Shown piece by piece: positions 1 through 8,391 of a DNA stretch of 64,000 nucleotides. A model generated the notes under the pieces. It ran no database searches. It saw only the letters and a program-made list of their open reading frames with translations, and was not told the origin of the DNA. The DNA comes from Amycolatopsis sacchari (GTDB taxonomy: Bacteria > Actinomycetota > Actinomycetes > Mycobacteriales > Pseudonocardiaceae): positions 20,756 to 84,755 of the forward strand of contig NZ_FORP01000028.1 of NCBI RefSeq assembly GCF_900114035.1, written 5' to 3'. The translations under genes and the position numbers were made by a program. Numbering within the stretch: position 1 is the first letter of the stretch; each line of letters begins with the position of its first letter.

Positions 1-273
1 CCGCACGGCACCGTCGGTCAGCCCCGCCACACCGTGCACCGTCTCGCCAGCGGCCCCCGCCACGCCGTGCACCGCACCATCCGCGAGCCCCGCAACCCCG
101 CGCACCGTCTCTCCGGCGGCCCCCGCCACACCGCGCACGGCACCGTCGGTCAGCCCCGCCACACCGTGAACGGCCTCCCCCGCGGCACCCGCCACCCCAT
201 GCACCGCACCATCCGTCAGCCCCGCAACCCCGCGCACCGCACCATCCGCCAGCCCCGCCACGCCGTGCACCGG
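1..273 (-). repeat. 33-bp tandem repeat coding for 11-residue units
   Basis: Eight full units and part of a ninth, in frame inside the CpnT-like gene from residue 221 to the window edge. The unit reads V-(H/R)-G-V-A-G-(L/A)-(T/A)-(D/G)-(G/E)-(A/T). Units alternate between LTDGA/LADGA and AAGEA/AAGET endings. An 11-residue period is typical of long amphipathic helices, as in apolipoproteins and LEA proteins. The array may continue beyond the window. Confidence 0.9.
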
Positions 274-933
274 CAGCCCACCCCCATGAGCAGGCTGCAG
301 CAACCCACCCCCGGACAACCCGTCATCCACAGTGGACAAAACCCCACCGGGCAAACCGGTCACCGCGCTCAGCAACCCCCCGCCGTCCCCCATGCGGGCG
401 CCCGGGTTCACGTGCAGCAGCTCCACCCCGCCCACACCGCCCCCACCGACCGCCGCCGCCAGGTCACTGCTCAGCGCACCCAGGTTCGCCGCCGTGCCCT
501 TGAGCACCGTGTCCAGCCCCAGCAGCGCCGCCGGGTGTCCCGCGGCCGCCGCGACCTCCGCCGCATCACGGTTCTTCGCCGCGTCGACCAGGTGGCGCAC
601 CATCTCGACCTTCGCCGCCGCGACCTGCTCCGCCGCGTGCTCCAGGCGGTCCGCGGCCTCCCCCGCCCCCTGCGCCGCCAGCGTCAGGTGCCCGCGGTCC
701 GGGTGGACGAACTCCGCCCACATCCCCCGCGCCGCATCCGCCGACGGGCCCGTCAGCGCTGCCGCCGCGGCGCTCGCCGTGCCGTCCGCCTCCGCGGCCA
801 GCGCCGTCAGCTCGTTCTGCGCGTCCCGCCACGCCGTGGCCTGCTCGCGCAGCTTGTCCTCGTCCGCCTGCGGCCACGCCAAACCCGTCGCGGCGGCGAG
901 GTCCGCGAGGTCCTTCGGCAGCTCGATCCCCAT
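1..933 (-). CDS. CpnT-like N-terminal domain protein, T7SS polymorphic toxin candidate (partial)
   Basis: Open reading frame from ATG at 933 running off the left edge (311 codons visible). The start MGIELPKDL and the following helical region (about residues 1-150, with a W in GMWAEFV) match the N-terminal domain found in CpnT-like and other actinobacterial toxins exported by type VII secretion. A Gly-rich linker (about 150-220) follows, then 11-residue repeats to the edge. The C-terminal effector, if any, lies outside the window, so toxin activity is inferred. It is the third gene of an operon with a WXG100-like and a YbaB-like gene (4-nt gap upstream), the usual arrangement for such secreted proteins. 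Family placement is fairly sure, toxicity unproven. Confidence 0.75.
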   Translation of the reverse strand, partial: MGIELPKDLADLAAATGLAWPQADEDKLREQATAWRDAQNELTALAAEADGTASAAAAALTGPSADAARGMWAEFVHPDRGHLTLAAQGAGEAADRLEHAAEQVAAAKVEMVRHLVDAAKNRDAAEVAAAAGHPAALLGLDTVLKGTAANLGALSSDLAAAVGGGGVGGVELLHVNPGARMGDGGGLLSAVTGLPGGVLSTVDDGLSGGGLLQPAHGGGLPVHGVAGLADGAVRGVAGLTDGAVHGVAGAAGEAVHGVAGLTDGAVRGVAGAAGETVRGVAGLADGAVHGVAGAAGETVHGVAGLTDGAVR

Positions 934-937
934 GACG

Positions 938-1243
938 TCAGTCCCGCACCGCGTCCGCCGCCGCCTCGTCGCCCGCCCGGTACCGGCGCGCCGCCTCCGC
1001 GAACGAACCGCCCGCCTGCGCCAGCCGCTCCGCCAGGCCCCGCACCCGCTCCGCCGCCTCGTCGGCCGCACCGACGTGCGCCGCCGCGAAGCTCCGTCCC
1101 ACGGCGTCCGACCCCCACGCCGCCGACGCGCCCGCCAGCGCCCGCTCCAGCTCCGCCGACACGCGTGCCGCCCGCTCGACCAGCCCGTCGAACTCCCCTG
1201 CCCGCGCGGAAAGCCGCTCGACGTCGGATTCGAACCCGGTCAC
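938..1243 (-). CDS. WXG100-like small helical protein (T7SS-associated)
   Basis: A 101-residue, all-helical, Ala/Glu/Arg-rich protein of the size of ESX/WXG100 partners. The central turn is A-W-G-S-D at residues 42-46, a degenerate form of the W-x-G signature. It starts at an ATG whose last bases overlap the end of the YbaB-like gene (ATGA overlap at 1240-1243), so the two are translationally coupled, and it ends 4 nt before the CpnT-like gene. Context suggests it is a secretion partner or chaperone of the downstream large protein. No membrane segment or catalytic motif is visible. Confidence 0.75.
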   Translation of the reverse strand: MTGFESDVERLSARAGEFDGLVERAARVSAELERALAGASAAWGSDAVGRSFAAAHVGAADEAAERVRGLAERLAQAGGSFAEAARRYRAGDEAAADAVRD

Positions 1244-1659
1244 CGGGCTATCCAGTTCCGGTCCTCGTAGCTGTCCTCGTCCAGCGCGTGCTTCGGCCGC
1301 GAGACCTCCGGCGCGGCGAGATCGGCCGTGCCCAGCAGCAGCGCCTGCGGATCGGTGCCCGCCGGCAGGACCGGCGCCAGCACGTCCCCAGCCGCGCCGT
1401 ACGCGCGCCGCGTCGCCTCACCCGTCACGCGCACGATCCGGTCGGCCAGCTCGGCGGGCCGGTACCGCCGGTACGCCTCCTCGGCGATCACCAGCCCCGT
1501 CAACGTCCCGCGCGCGCCCACGGTGGCCGTCACCAGGCCGTCCGGGTCACTCGCCGACGCCGTGACCGACGTGAGCTCGCGCTGCACCGAGGCGAGCTGC
1601 TCCCTGCTGCGCCGGTACCCGGCCAGCAGCTCCTCCACCTGCGCGCGGTGCTCGGTCAC
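1240..1659 (-). CDS. YbaB/EbfC family nucleoid-associated-like protein
   Basis: A 139-residue protein. Residues 1-95 fit the YbaB/EbfC fold: an N-terminal helix, then a strand region around G-L-V-T-A-T-V-G, then a helix with A-Y-R-R-Y-R. An acidic tail (HALDEDSYED) follows. The GTG start at 1659 has a GAGGAGG ribosome site 5-6 nt upstream. YbaB-like genes commonly head actinobacterial WXG100/toxin operons, and that is the position here. True YbaB binds DNA, but whether these T7SS-linked versions do is not known. Confidence 0.85.
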   Translation of the reverse strand: MTEHRAQVEELLAGYRRSREQLASVQRELTSVTASASDPDGLVTATVGARGTLTGLVIAEEAYRRYRPAELADRIVRVTGEATRRAYGAAGDVLAPVLPAGTDPQALLLGTADLAAPEVSRPKHALDEDSYEDRNWIAR

Positions 1660-1731
1660 GGCACCCTCCTCGGTAGTACAGCGGTCGGCTTGGAGTTCCG
1701 ACGCGCCCCGCGCCGCCCCGGTTCCCGGGAT

Positions 1732-2673
1732 TCACCCGGCGAGCGCGTTGACCACCCGTGAGGGGCTGGGCCTGCCGAGCCGCTCCGCCATCCACTTGCT
1801 GGTGGCGACGAGCTTGTCCAGGTCCACACCGGTCTCCACGCCGAGCCCTTCGAGCGTCCACAGCAGGTCCTCGGTGGCGAGGTTCCCAGTGGCCGACTCC
1901 GCGTACGGGCACCCGCCGAGCCCGCCCGCCGACGAGTCCACCGTGGTGACCCCGCACCGCAGCGCGGTGACCGTGTTGGCCAGCGCCTGCCCGTAGGTGT
2001 CGTGGAAGTGCACCGCGAGCCGTTCGACGCCGACGCCCGCCTCCGCGAACGCGGCGAGCAGGCCCTCGACCTGCCCGGCGGTGGCCACACCGATCGTGTC
2101 GCCGAGGGACAGCTGCGAGCACCCCAGGTCCAGCAAGCGCTTTCCGGCGGTCACCACCTGCTCGTACGGGACGGGCCCCTCCCACGGGTCCCCGAAGCAC
2201 ATCGACAGGTACGCCCGCACGTCCATCCCGGCGTCGCGCGCGCCCGAGACCACCGGCTCGAACATGTCGAACTGCTTCTCGACGGTCGAGTTCAGGTTGC
2301 GCTGCGCGAAGGTTTCCGTGGCGCTGCCGAAGATCGCGATGTCCCGGCAGCCGGCGTCCAGCGCCCGCTTCAGCCCGCGCTCGTTGGGCACCAGCACCGG
2401 GTACCGCACGCCTTCGCGGCGCTGCAACCCGTCGAGGAGCTGCTCGGCGTCGGCCAGCTGCGGCACCCACTTCGGCGAGACGAAGCTCGTCGCCTCCAGC
2501 GTGGTCAGCCCCGCGTCGGCGAGCCGGTCCAGGAACTCCAGCTTGACCTCGACCGGCACGATCGTGCTCTCGTTCTGCAACCCGTCACGCGGCCCGACCT
2601 CCCAGATCGTCACGCGCGAAGGCAGTCCGTCCGCCGCTGCCCGCTGCGGCAGGCCCAGTTCCCTCGTGCCCAT
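1732..2673 (-). CDS. mvaB: hydroxymethylglutaryl-CoA lyase
   Basis: A 313-residue TIM-barrel enzyme of the DRE-TIM metallolyase family. It cleaves HMG-CoA to acetyl-CoA and acetoacetate in leucine and ketone-body breakdown. The N-terminal metal/substrate motif V-G-P-R-D-G-L-Q-N-E (about residues 26-35) and the signature G-L-G-G-C-P-Y-A with its catalytic Cys (about 257-264) are both present, and length is normal. The gene ends the minus-strand run that starts with birA: the PH-domain gene lies 1 nt upstream. It could act on a related 3-hydroxyacyl-CoA, but the Cys loop argues for HMG-CoA lyase. Confidence 0.93.
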   Translation of the reverse strand: MGTRELGLPQRAAADGLPSRVTIWEVGPRDGLQNESTIVPVEVKLEFLDRLADAGLTTLEATSFVSPKWVPQLADAEQLLDGLQRREGVRYPVLVPNERGLKRALDAGCRDIAIFGSATETFAQRNLNSTVEKQFDMFEPVVSGARDAGMDVRAYLSMCFGDPWEGPVPYEQVVTAGKRLLDLGCSQLSLGDTIGVATAGQVEGLLAAFAEAGVGVERLAVHFHDTYGQALANTVTALRCGVTTVDSSAGGLGGCPYAESATGNLATEDLLWTLEGLGVETGVDLDKLVATSKWMAERLGRPSPSRVVNALAG

Positions 2674-2674
2674 C

Positions 2675-3208
2675 TCAGCGCCTCCCCCTTGCCTGGGTTT
2701 CGCCGGGGAAGTCGTCGTACGGGTTGTCGTTGACTTCCCGGTAGATCACCGTGTGCACGTGCTCGACGGACGGGATGTCCTCGAAGCGCAACGGCTCGTG
2801 CGACGCGGACTCGATCACCAGCGTGCCGCAGCCGAAGATGCGGTCGACGAGCCCGTGCTCGAACTGCACGCTGTTGATGCGGCTCATCGGGATGTCGATG
2901 CCGACGCGCTTGAGCACGCCCTCCCGCGTGATGAGCCGGTCCGTGGTGACGATGAAGTGCGTGGTGCGCCAGCGGATCAGCGGAGCGAGGAACAGCCAGC
3001 AGATCAGCACGACGCCCACGACGCCGATCGCGATGCGGGACACGTCGTGCCACGGCGCGGCGAGCCCGCCGGTGAGCGTCAGCAGCCAGACGCCGGCGGC
3101 GACGGTGACGACCAGCCAGAACACCGGCCAGATGAGCATCTTGAAGTGCGGATGGCTGTGCACAACGACCTGTTCGTGCTCGCTGAGCAGGTCCTCCGGG
3201 TACGCCAC
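2675..3208 (-). CDS. PH-domain membrane protein (Rv3278c-like)
   Basis: A 177-residue protein with two membrane segments near residues 24-42 and 53-72, followed by a bacterial PH (YdbT/DUF304) domain at about 75-165 containing T-T-D-R-L-I-T-R-E-G. It starts with MAYPEDLLSEHEQ, typical of this actinobacterial family. Its place directly after birA matches the M. tuberculosis pair Rv3278c-birA. The function of the family is unknown; a membrane-surface scaffold is the usual guess. Confidence 0.85.
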   Translation of the reverse strand: MAYPEDLLSEHEQVVVHSHPHFKMLIWPVFWLVVTVAAGVWLLTLTGGLAAPWHDVSRIAIGVVGVVLICWLFLAPLIRWRTTHFIVTTDRLITREGVLKRVGIDIPMSRINSVQFEHGLVDRIFGCGTLVIESASHEPLRFEDIPSVEHVHTVIYREVNDNPYDDFPGETQARGRR

Positions 3209-3242
3209 TTCGGCACCCTCCGATCCTCGGCTGCTGGTGGGG

Positions 3243-4055
3243 TCACGGTACCGCTCGCAGGTGCACGACGTCCCCGGCGAACACCAGGTGCCGCTTGCCC
3301 TGTTCGTCCTCGACGATCAGCTGCCCGGCCGGATCGACGTCGGTGGCGGTGCCCAGCAGTCCGGCGTCACCGGGCAGCATCACCCTGACCTGCTGCCCGA
3401 GCGTGTCGCAGGCCTTGCGGTACTCGTCGAGCATCCCGGCGTGGCCGAGATCACCGCCCGCTTCGCGCCAGCGCCCCTCGCGCGCGGCGAAGGCGGTCAG
3501 CAGCAGTTCGGCGACCTCGGTGCGGTCGGTGGTGCGGGCGCCGTTCTCGGCGAGGGACGTCGGGCGCAGCCCACCGGCGCCGGGCCGCACGCCGGGGCCG
3601 AGCGGCCGGACGTTGAGCCCGATGCCCAGCACGACGGCGACCTCCTCGGCCGCGACGGCCTCGGCGAGGATCCCGGCGCACTTGCCGCGGTCGGGTCCGG
3701 CGAGGACGTCGTTGGGCCACTTGAGCGCCGCGTCGACGCCGAGTTCCCTGGCCAGGTCCAGCACGGCGAGCCCGGCGACGATCGCCAGCGAGCCCAGGTC
3801 GGCGAACGCGACACCCTGCGGGCGCAGCAGCACGCTCAGGCACAGGGCGCTGTCCTTCGGGGAAATCCACTCCCGGCCGCGGCGGCCGACCCCCGCGGTC
3901 TGCTCCTCGGCGATGAGCACGGTGCGGTCGGGTGCCCCGTCGACGGCGGCCGCCCGCAGGTCGGCGTTGGTCGAACCGGTGCTGCTCACGACGTCCACCG
4001 CCGCGTAGGGGCCGACGAGCCCGGCACGCAGGCGCGCCGCGTTGATCAGGGTCAT
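3243..4055 (-). CDS. birA: biotin-[acetyl-CoA-carboxylase] ligase
   Basis: A 270-residue biotin protein ligase that makes biotinyl-AMP and attaches biotin to the Lys of carboxyl-carrier domains. Visible motifs are G-R-R-G-R-E-W (biotinyl-AMP loop) and L-K-W-P-N-D-V-L, plus the C-terminal SH3-like domain. There is no N-terminal helix-turn-helix, so it is a group I enzyme without repressor function. I chose ATG 4055 (MTLINAARL); the frame stays open further upstream but reads into the divergent NlpC/P60 gene. Its substrate is probably the biotin carrier of accA3 at 38.5-40.3 kb. In M. tuberculosis birA adjoins accD5; here 18.7 kb of accessory genes lie between them. Confidence 0.95.
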   Translation of the reverse strand: MTLINAARLRAGLVGPYAAVDVVSSTGSTNADLRAAAVDGAPDRTVLIAEEQTAGVGRRGREWISPKDSALCLSVLLRPQGVAFADLGSLAIVAGLAVLDLARELGVDAALKWPNDVLAGPDRGKCAGILAEAVAAEEVAVVLGIGLNVRPLGPGVRPGAGGLRPTSLAENGARTTDRTEVAELLLTAFAAREGRWREAGGDLGHAGMLDEYRKACDTLGQQVRVMLPGDAGLLGTATDVDPAGQLIVEDEQGKRHLVFAGDVVHLRAVP

Positions 4056-4125
4056 GTGCGGGAGACTAATAACGTCACGGCGATTCACTCGTTGGGGAGG
4101 GCGAAAGTTCCCTAACCTCGGGTAG

Positions 4126-5256
4126 GTGACCATTCGTTCCCCCAAGTGGGCCCGCGCGGCGGCGGGCCGGGCTCTGATCGCGCTGGTCCTCGTCGGCGGG
4201 CTGGTGGCCGGTGGCTGGTTGCTCGCGCGGGCGCCCGAGCGGCCGCCGGTGCCGCTGCCCGCGGCCGCGGCCCAGCCGGAGGGCAACGCGGCGACGGCGG
4301 CTGGTCCTTCCGTGCTGGAGGTGAGCGCGCCCGTGCAGGCGCAGGCCCCCCAGCAGCAGGGGCCCAGCGAGCTGGAGAAGTGGGCGGCGGGGTTGAGCGG
4401 GGCACTGGACATCCCGGAGCGCGCGTTGCTCGGCTACGCCAACGGTGAGCTCACGCTCCGCAGGGAACAGCCGGCGTGCCACCTGTCCTGGGTCACACTG
4501 GCGGGGATAGGCAAGGCCAGTTCCGATCACGGACGGTACGGGGGCAACGGGCTCGACGCCGCCGGGGCGCAGACGCGAGCGCTCGGCGCCGTGCCGCTGC
4601 AGGGCGCGGCCGGGGAGGCGGCGAGCGAGCAGCGCAGCGGGCCGATGCAGCTGACGCGGCAGGAGTGGCAGCGCGCGGGCGCCGGCGGGAACATCCAGGA
4701 CATCGACGACGCGGCGGTGGCGGCCGGGCGCGTGCTGTGTGCGGGCGGACGTGACCTCCAGGCCGGGCTCGGCTGGTGGAAGGCGATCGAGAACTACCGC
4801 GATTCGGCGCTGTTCCGGCAGCAGGTGCTGGGCAACGCGCAGCTGTACGCGACGCTGTCGCTGGCGCCGCAGACGGCTTCGGCGCCGTCGGTGCGTGCCG
4901 TGCGGTTCGCGCTCGACCAGCTCGGCCTGCCCTACGTGTGGGGCGGCAACGGGCCGGACGCGGGTGCGGCGGGGTTCGACTGCTCGGGGCTGACGAAGGC
5001 GGCCTACGACTCGGCGGGCGTGGCGCTGCCGCGCACGGCGGATTCGCAGTTCCGCGCGGAACCGCCGGTGGCGGGGGAACCGAGGATGGGTGACCTGGTG
5101 TTCTACGGCAGCCCGTCGACGCGCATCCACCACGTGGGGTTGTACCTGGGCAACGGCTTGATGATCAACGCGCCGACCGAGGGCATGGCCGTGCAGATCG
5201 CGACGTACCACGTCGCCGGGGACGACTACGCCGGCGCCGGACGTCCGTCTATTTAG
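4126..5256 (+). CDS. membrane-anchored lytic-transglycosylase-like / NlpC-P60 peptidoglycan hydrolase
   Basis: A 376-residue protein. An N-terminal signal anchor (about residues 14-34) and a Pro/Ala/Gln linker are followed by a lytic-transglycosylase-like domain (about 85-235, with G-P-M-Q-L-T and E-N-Y-R-D-S). The C-terminal NlpC/P60 domain (about 255-370) has catalytic Cys in F-D-C-S-G-L and His in H-H-V-G-L-Y-L-G. It probably trims cell-wall peptidoglycan outside the membrane. GTG 4126 has no ribosome site; TAACCT at 4113-4118 sits 7 nt before it, suggesting a leaderless mRNA. It is divergent from birA across 70 bp. Confidence 0.9.
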   Translation: MTIRSPKWARAAAGRALIALVLVGGLVAGGWLLARAPERPPVPLPAAAAQPEGNAATAAGPSVLEVSAPVQAQAPQQQGPSELEKWAAGLSGALDIPERALLGYANGELTLRREQPACHLSWVTLAGIGKASSDHGRYGGNGLDAAGAQTRALGAVPLQGAAGEAASEQRSGPMQLTRQEWQRAGAGGNIQDIDDAAVAAGRVLCAGGRDLQAGLGWWKAIENYRDSALFRQQVLGNAQLYATLSLAPQTASAPSVRAVRFALDQLGLPYVWGGNGPDAGAAGFDCSGLTKAAYDSAGVALPRTADSQFRAEPPVAGEPRMGDLVFYGSPSTRIHHVGLYLGNGLMINAPTEGMAVQIATYHVAGDDYAGAGRPSI

Positions 5257-5314
5257 GACACAGCGGCGGCGGTGGGCGGTGGCGCCAGCCCGGTCCGGCG
5301 TCGCATCCGGACCT

Positions 5315-5403
5315 GCACTGGCCACCTTCGACGACCTCTCGGCTCCGCGCATCGTCGCCTCGGTCAACGACCACGACGCGCGGATCGCCAAGGTGGCCGG
5401 CTA
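5315..5403 (+). pseudogene. relic of a cupin-domain gene (N-terminal piece)
   Basis: About 30 codons in one frame read A-L-A-T-F-D-D-L-S-A-P-R-I-V-A-S-V-N, then N-D-H-D-A-R-I-A-K-V-A-G. This is the start of small cupin proteins, where it is normally followed by an H-x-H metal-binding barrel. Here the homology stops at the downstream amidohydrolase end. There is no start codon with a ribosome site and no barrel, so this is a leftover of a deleted gene. The rest of 5257-5400 shows nothing else. Confidence 0.55.
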
Positions 5404-6441
5404 TCGGGGGTCCCGCCGGGGCGGGATGCGGAACAGCCGTTCGGCGTTGGCGTGGCTGATCAGCGCGCGTTGCTCGTCGGTGAGGTCGGCCGCGGCCAGG
5501 AAGCCCGTCGCGACTTCGCTGTCTTCGTACGGGTAGTCGATCGCGAACATGAGCCGTTCCGCGCCGACCTTCCGCAGGGCGTACTCGAACACGTCCTGGT
5601 CGTACATCCCGCTGGTCGTGAGAGTGAAGTTGCGCAGGACGTACTCGCTGGGCTTGAGCTCCAGCTTCACCATGCCGAGCAGGTCGCCCGCCCAGCGGTA
5701 GGTCTTCTCGTAGATGTTGTCCAGCCGCCAGAGCCAGAACGGCAGCCCTTCCCCCAGATGCCCGAGGACGATCTTCAGGCCGGGGTGGCGATCGAGCGCG
5801 CCGCTCAGGATGAGCCGGACCGCGTGGGTGCCCGCCTCGGCCTGGAACCCCCACAGCGCCGCCACCATGCCGTAGTCCCGGAACGGCGCCATCATCTGCG
5901 GGCTGGGCGAGCGCGGGTGCAGGTACAGCGTGGCGTCCTGCTCGGTCAGTGCCGCGAGCACCGGCTCCATCTCCGGCTCGTCCAGGTAGTGGCCGCCCGT
6001 GTGGGATCCGATGAGGATCCCGCCGAACCCCGGCATGCCCATCACCCGGCGCACCTCGGCCGCCGCAGCCTCGGGATCCTGCGGCGCCACCGCACCGAGT
6101 CCCGCGAAGCGCCCGGGGTGCCGGCGGATCAGGTCGGCGAGCGTGTCGTTCATCTCCCGTGCGAGCGACGTCGCGCGGGCGGCATCGGCGTACAGCTGCA
6201 CGCCGGGCGGGTTGAGGCTCAGCACCGACAGGTCGACGCCCGCCGCGTCCATCTCGGCCAGCCGCGTGGGAACGTCACTGAGCCGGGGACGCATCACCGG
6301 GTCACGCGGGAAGTTCACCACGAACGCCTGCTCGGGCTCCTCCCCCGGAGCCACCGCGAGGTTCTCGATCTCGTCCCAGAAGCGCCCGGTCGCGAAATGT
6401 TCCTTGACCGCGATCAGCCGGTGCGCGCCCGTGCCGGTCAC
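5401..6441 (-). CDS. ACMSD-family amidohydrolase / decarboxylase
   Basis: A 346-residue TIM-barrel metalloenzyme of the amidohydrolase_2 group, which includes 2,6-dihydroxybenzoate (gamma-resorcylate) and aminocarboxymuconate-semialdehyde decarboxylases. It has K-E-H-F near residue 13, Y-L-H-P-R at about 178, a metal-ligand region V-L-G-H-L-G-E at about 235, and the terminal Asp in A-I-D-Y-P-Y-E at about 303. It probably decarboxylates an aromatic or muconate acid. The start overlaps the stop of the SDR gene by 4 bp, so the two form an operon. The exact substrate cannot be read from sequence. Confidence 0.85.
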   Translation of the reverse strand: MTGTGAHRLIAVKEHFATGRFWDEIENLAVAPGEEPEQAFVVNFPRDPVMRPRLSDVPTRLAEMDAAGVDLSVLSLNPPGVQLYADAARATSLAREMNDTLADLIRRHPGRFAGLGAVAPQDPEAAAAEVRRVMGMPGFGGILIGSHTGGHYLDEPEMEPVLAALTEQDATLYLHPRSPSPQMMAPFRDYGMVAALWGFQAEAGTHAVRLILSGALDRHPGLKIVLGHLGEGLPFWLWRLDNIYEKTYRWAGDLLGMVKLELKPSEYVLRNFTLTTSGMYDQDVFEYALRKVGAERLMFAIDYPYEDSEVATGFLAAADLTDEQRALISHANAERLFRIPPRRDPR

Positions 6442-7229
6442 AGCTTCATCCCGCCGGACGCCTCGATGCGTTCGCCGTTGATCCAGCCGGTGTCGTCGGA
6501 CAGCAGCGCGGCGACGACCCGGCCGATCTCCTCGGGCTCGGCCGGGCGGCCGAGGGCGGTGATGGCGCCGACGCGCTTGCGGTACTCCGGGTCGTCGCGG
6601 ATGACTCCCCCGCTGAAGTCGGTCGCCGTCGCGCCGGGCGCCAGCGTGTTGACCCTGATGCCGCGTGGGGCGAGCTCCGTGGCGAGATACCTGGTCAGCG
6701 GCTCGATCGCGCCCTTGCTCACCGCGTACGCGGCTTTGCCGGGGAAGACGAAGCGCACGAGCCCCGAAGAGAGGTTCACTATCCGCCCGCCGTCCCGGAT
6801 CAGCGGGACGAGCTGCTGCGTGACGAAGAAGACACCGCGCACGTTGACGGCGTACAGCCGGTCGAGATCCTCCACCGTGGTCTCCGCGAACGAGGCGGTG
6901 TGCCAGATCCCCGCGTTGTTGACCAGGTAGTCGAACCGGTCGACGCCCATCGCGGCGAGTTCGGCGCGCACTTGCGCGGCGAAGGAGTCCAGGGTGCCGA
7001 CTTCGCTCACGTCCACTCGCAGTGCGCTGACGAGCCCACCGTGCTTACGCGCCTCGGCAGTCACCTCGTCCGCGGCGCCGGCGTCGGAGTTGTAGGTGAA
7101 GATGACATCGAGCCCGCGGGCGGCCAGGTTCAGCACCGCCGAGCGGCCGATACCGCGGCTGCCGCCGGTCACGATCGCCACTCGCCGCGCCGCGTCGCCG
7201 CGATCCGTCGACGAACCGGTTTCCGCCAT
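6438..7229 (-). CDS. SDR family oxidoreductase
   Basis: A 263-residue classical short-chain dehydrogenase. The cofactor motif is T-G-G-S-R-G-I-G, followed by N-N-A-G, the catalytic Ser in N-L-S-S-G, and Y-A-V-S-K. The C-terminal G-G-M-K-L end is typical. I chose ATG 7229 because AGGAG lies 7 nt upstream; the ATG at 7250 has no ribosome site. First gene of an operon with the overlapping amidohydrolase, so it may reduce or oxidise that enzyme's substrate or product. It is divergent from the methyltransferase over about 180 bp. Confidence 0.9.
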   Translation of the reverse strand: MAETGSSTDRGDAARRVAIVTGGSRGIGRSAVLNLAARGLDVIFTYNSDAGAADEVTAEARKHGGLVSALRVDVSEVGTLDSFAAQVRAELAAMGVDRFDYLVNNAGIWHTASFAETTVEDLDRLYAVNVRGVFFVTQQLVPLIRDGGRIVNLSSGLVRFVFPGKAAYAVSKGAIEPLTRYLATELAPRGIRVNTLAPGATATDFSGGVIRDDPEYRKRVGAITALGRPAEPEEIGRVVAALLSDDTGWINGERIEASGGMKL

Positions 7230-7410
7230 GGTTGTCTCCTGTGTTCGCATCGTCCGTCGACGTTCGTAGATCCACTTGAGACGCTAGGGACGGGACCGCA
7301 GGAGGAAGAAGGTCTCGTTGCTCCTAGGGCCGTCAGGACCAGGCACCGCCCGTTGACCGACGGCTCGCGTCAGTGCGCTCGCGCGTGGCACCGTGGTGGC
7401 AGGAGGCGTG

Positions 7411-8391
7411 GTGGACCCCAGTGACGCGAACACACTCCGCCGCATGGCCGGGCTGGCGACCCCGATGGCCCTGCGCGTCGCGGTGACCCTTGGCCTGCCG
7501 GACCGGCTCCTCGACGACGCGGCCACCGCCGACCGGCTCGCGGAAGAGCTCGACGTGTCACCCGTCGCGCTCGACCTGTTGCTGGGCCACCTCGCGACCC
7601 TCGGCGTCGTCGAGCGGACATCCGCCGGTTACCGGACCACCGAGTTCGGCGCGCACCTCTGCGCCGGCGCGGACGGTGGCTTCACGAACCTCCTGCTGCG
7701 CCTGGATTCCGCCGCGGGCAGGGCCGAGCTGGCGTTCGTCGAACTGGCCCACAGCATCGCCACCGGGCAAGCCGCCTACCCGCGCCGCTACGGCCGGGAC
7801 TTCTGGGCCGACCTCGCCGAACAACCGCACCTGCGCGAGACGTTCGACCGGCAGATGACCCTGCGGTTCCACGAGCAGATTCCGCAGATCGTCGCCGGTT
7901 TCGACTGGTCCCGGTTCACCACGATCGTCGACGTCGGCGGCGGCCCGGGCACCCTGCTCGCCGCGATCCTGACCGCCCACCCCCGGCTGCGCGGCCACCT
8001 GGTCGACGTGACGGCCGACGCCCGGCGCACCCTGAGGCACCTCGACGACCGGGCCGAGGTGACCGTGCGCAGCTTCTTCGACCCGCTCCCCGCGGGCGCG
8101 GACGCCTACCTGCTGTCCGACATCCTCCACAACTGGGACGACGAGCACGCCCACCGGATCCTCGCCCGGTGCGCGGAGGCGGCCCGCCCGGCAGGCCGCG
8201 TCCTCGTCATCGAACCCGTCGGAGGGCGGGCCGGCACCGACATGGACCTGGCCATGCTCGTGATCCACGGCGGCCGCGAACGCCGGGTCGACGAGTTCCG
8301 CGAACTCGCCGCACCCCACGGTCTGGTCCTCGACACCGTGACCGACTTGACCGGCCAGCGCTGCCTCCTCGAATTCGCCTCAGCCGGATGA
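7411..8391 (+). CDS. SAM-dependent O-methyltransferase family protein
   Basis: About 326 residues with the two-domain layout of secondary-metabolite O-methyltransferases. An N-terminal winged-helix dimerisation region (about 1-95) precedes a Rossmann domain with motif I V-D-V-G-G-G-P-G. Later motifs are D-I-L-H-N-W-D-D (the His-Asp pair used as general base in this family) and V-L-V-I-E-P-V. The AGGAGG at 7401-7406 favours GTG 7411; GTG 7408 and 7393 are alternatives. The 3' end overlaps the convergent tetR by 12 bp. The substrate is unknown and no biosynthetic scaffold enzyme is adjacent. Confidence 0.88.
   Translation: MDPSDANTLRRMAGLATPMALRVAVTLGLPDRLLDDAATADRLAEELDVSPVALDLLLGHLATLGVVERTSAGYRTTEFGAHLCAGADGGFTNLLLRLDSAAGRAELAFVELAHSIATGQAAYPRRYGRDFWADLAEQPHLRETFDRQMTLRFHEQIPQIVAGFDWSRFTTIVDVGGGPGTLLAAILTAHPRLRGHLVDVTADARRTLRHLDDRAEVTVRSFFDPLPAGADAYLLSDILHNWDDEHAHRILARCAEAARPAGRVLVIEPVGGRAGTDMDLAMLVIHGGRERRVDEFRELAAPHGLVLDTVTDLTGQRCLLEFASAG

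Noticed and set aside
1225..1245. tRNA-like T-arm sequence (GGGTTCGAATCC on the minus strand)
   Set aside because: It lies in the first codons of the WXG100-like gene; no acceptor stem or anticodon arm can be drawn around it.
34..1761. Long + strand open frame of 575 codons across the left end
   Set aside because: It is the antisense shadow of four minus-strand genes with good starts and ribosome sites; its Arg/Pro/His-rich product is typical of such shadows.
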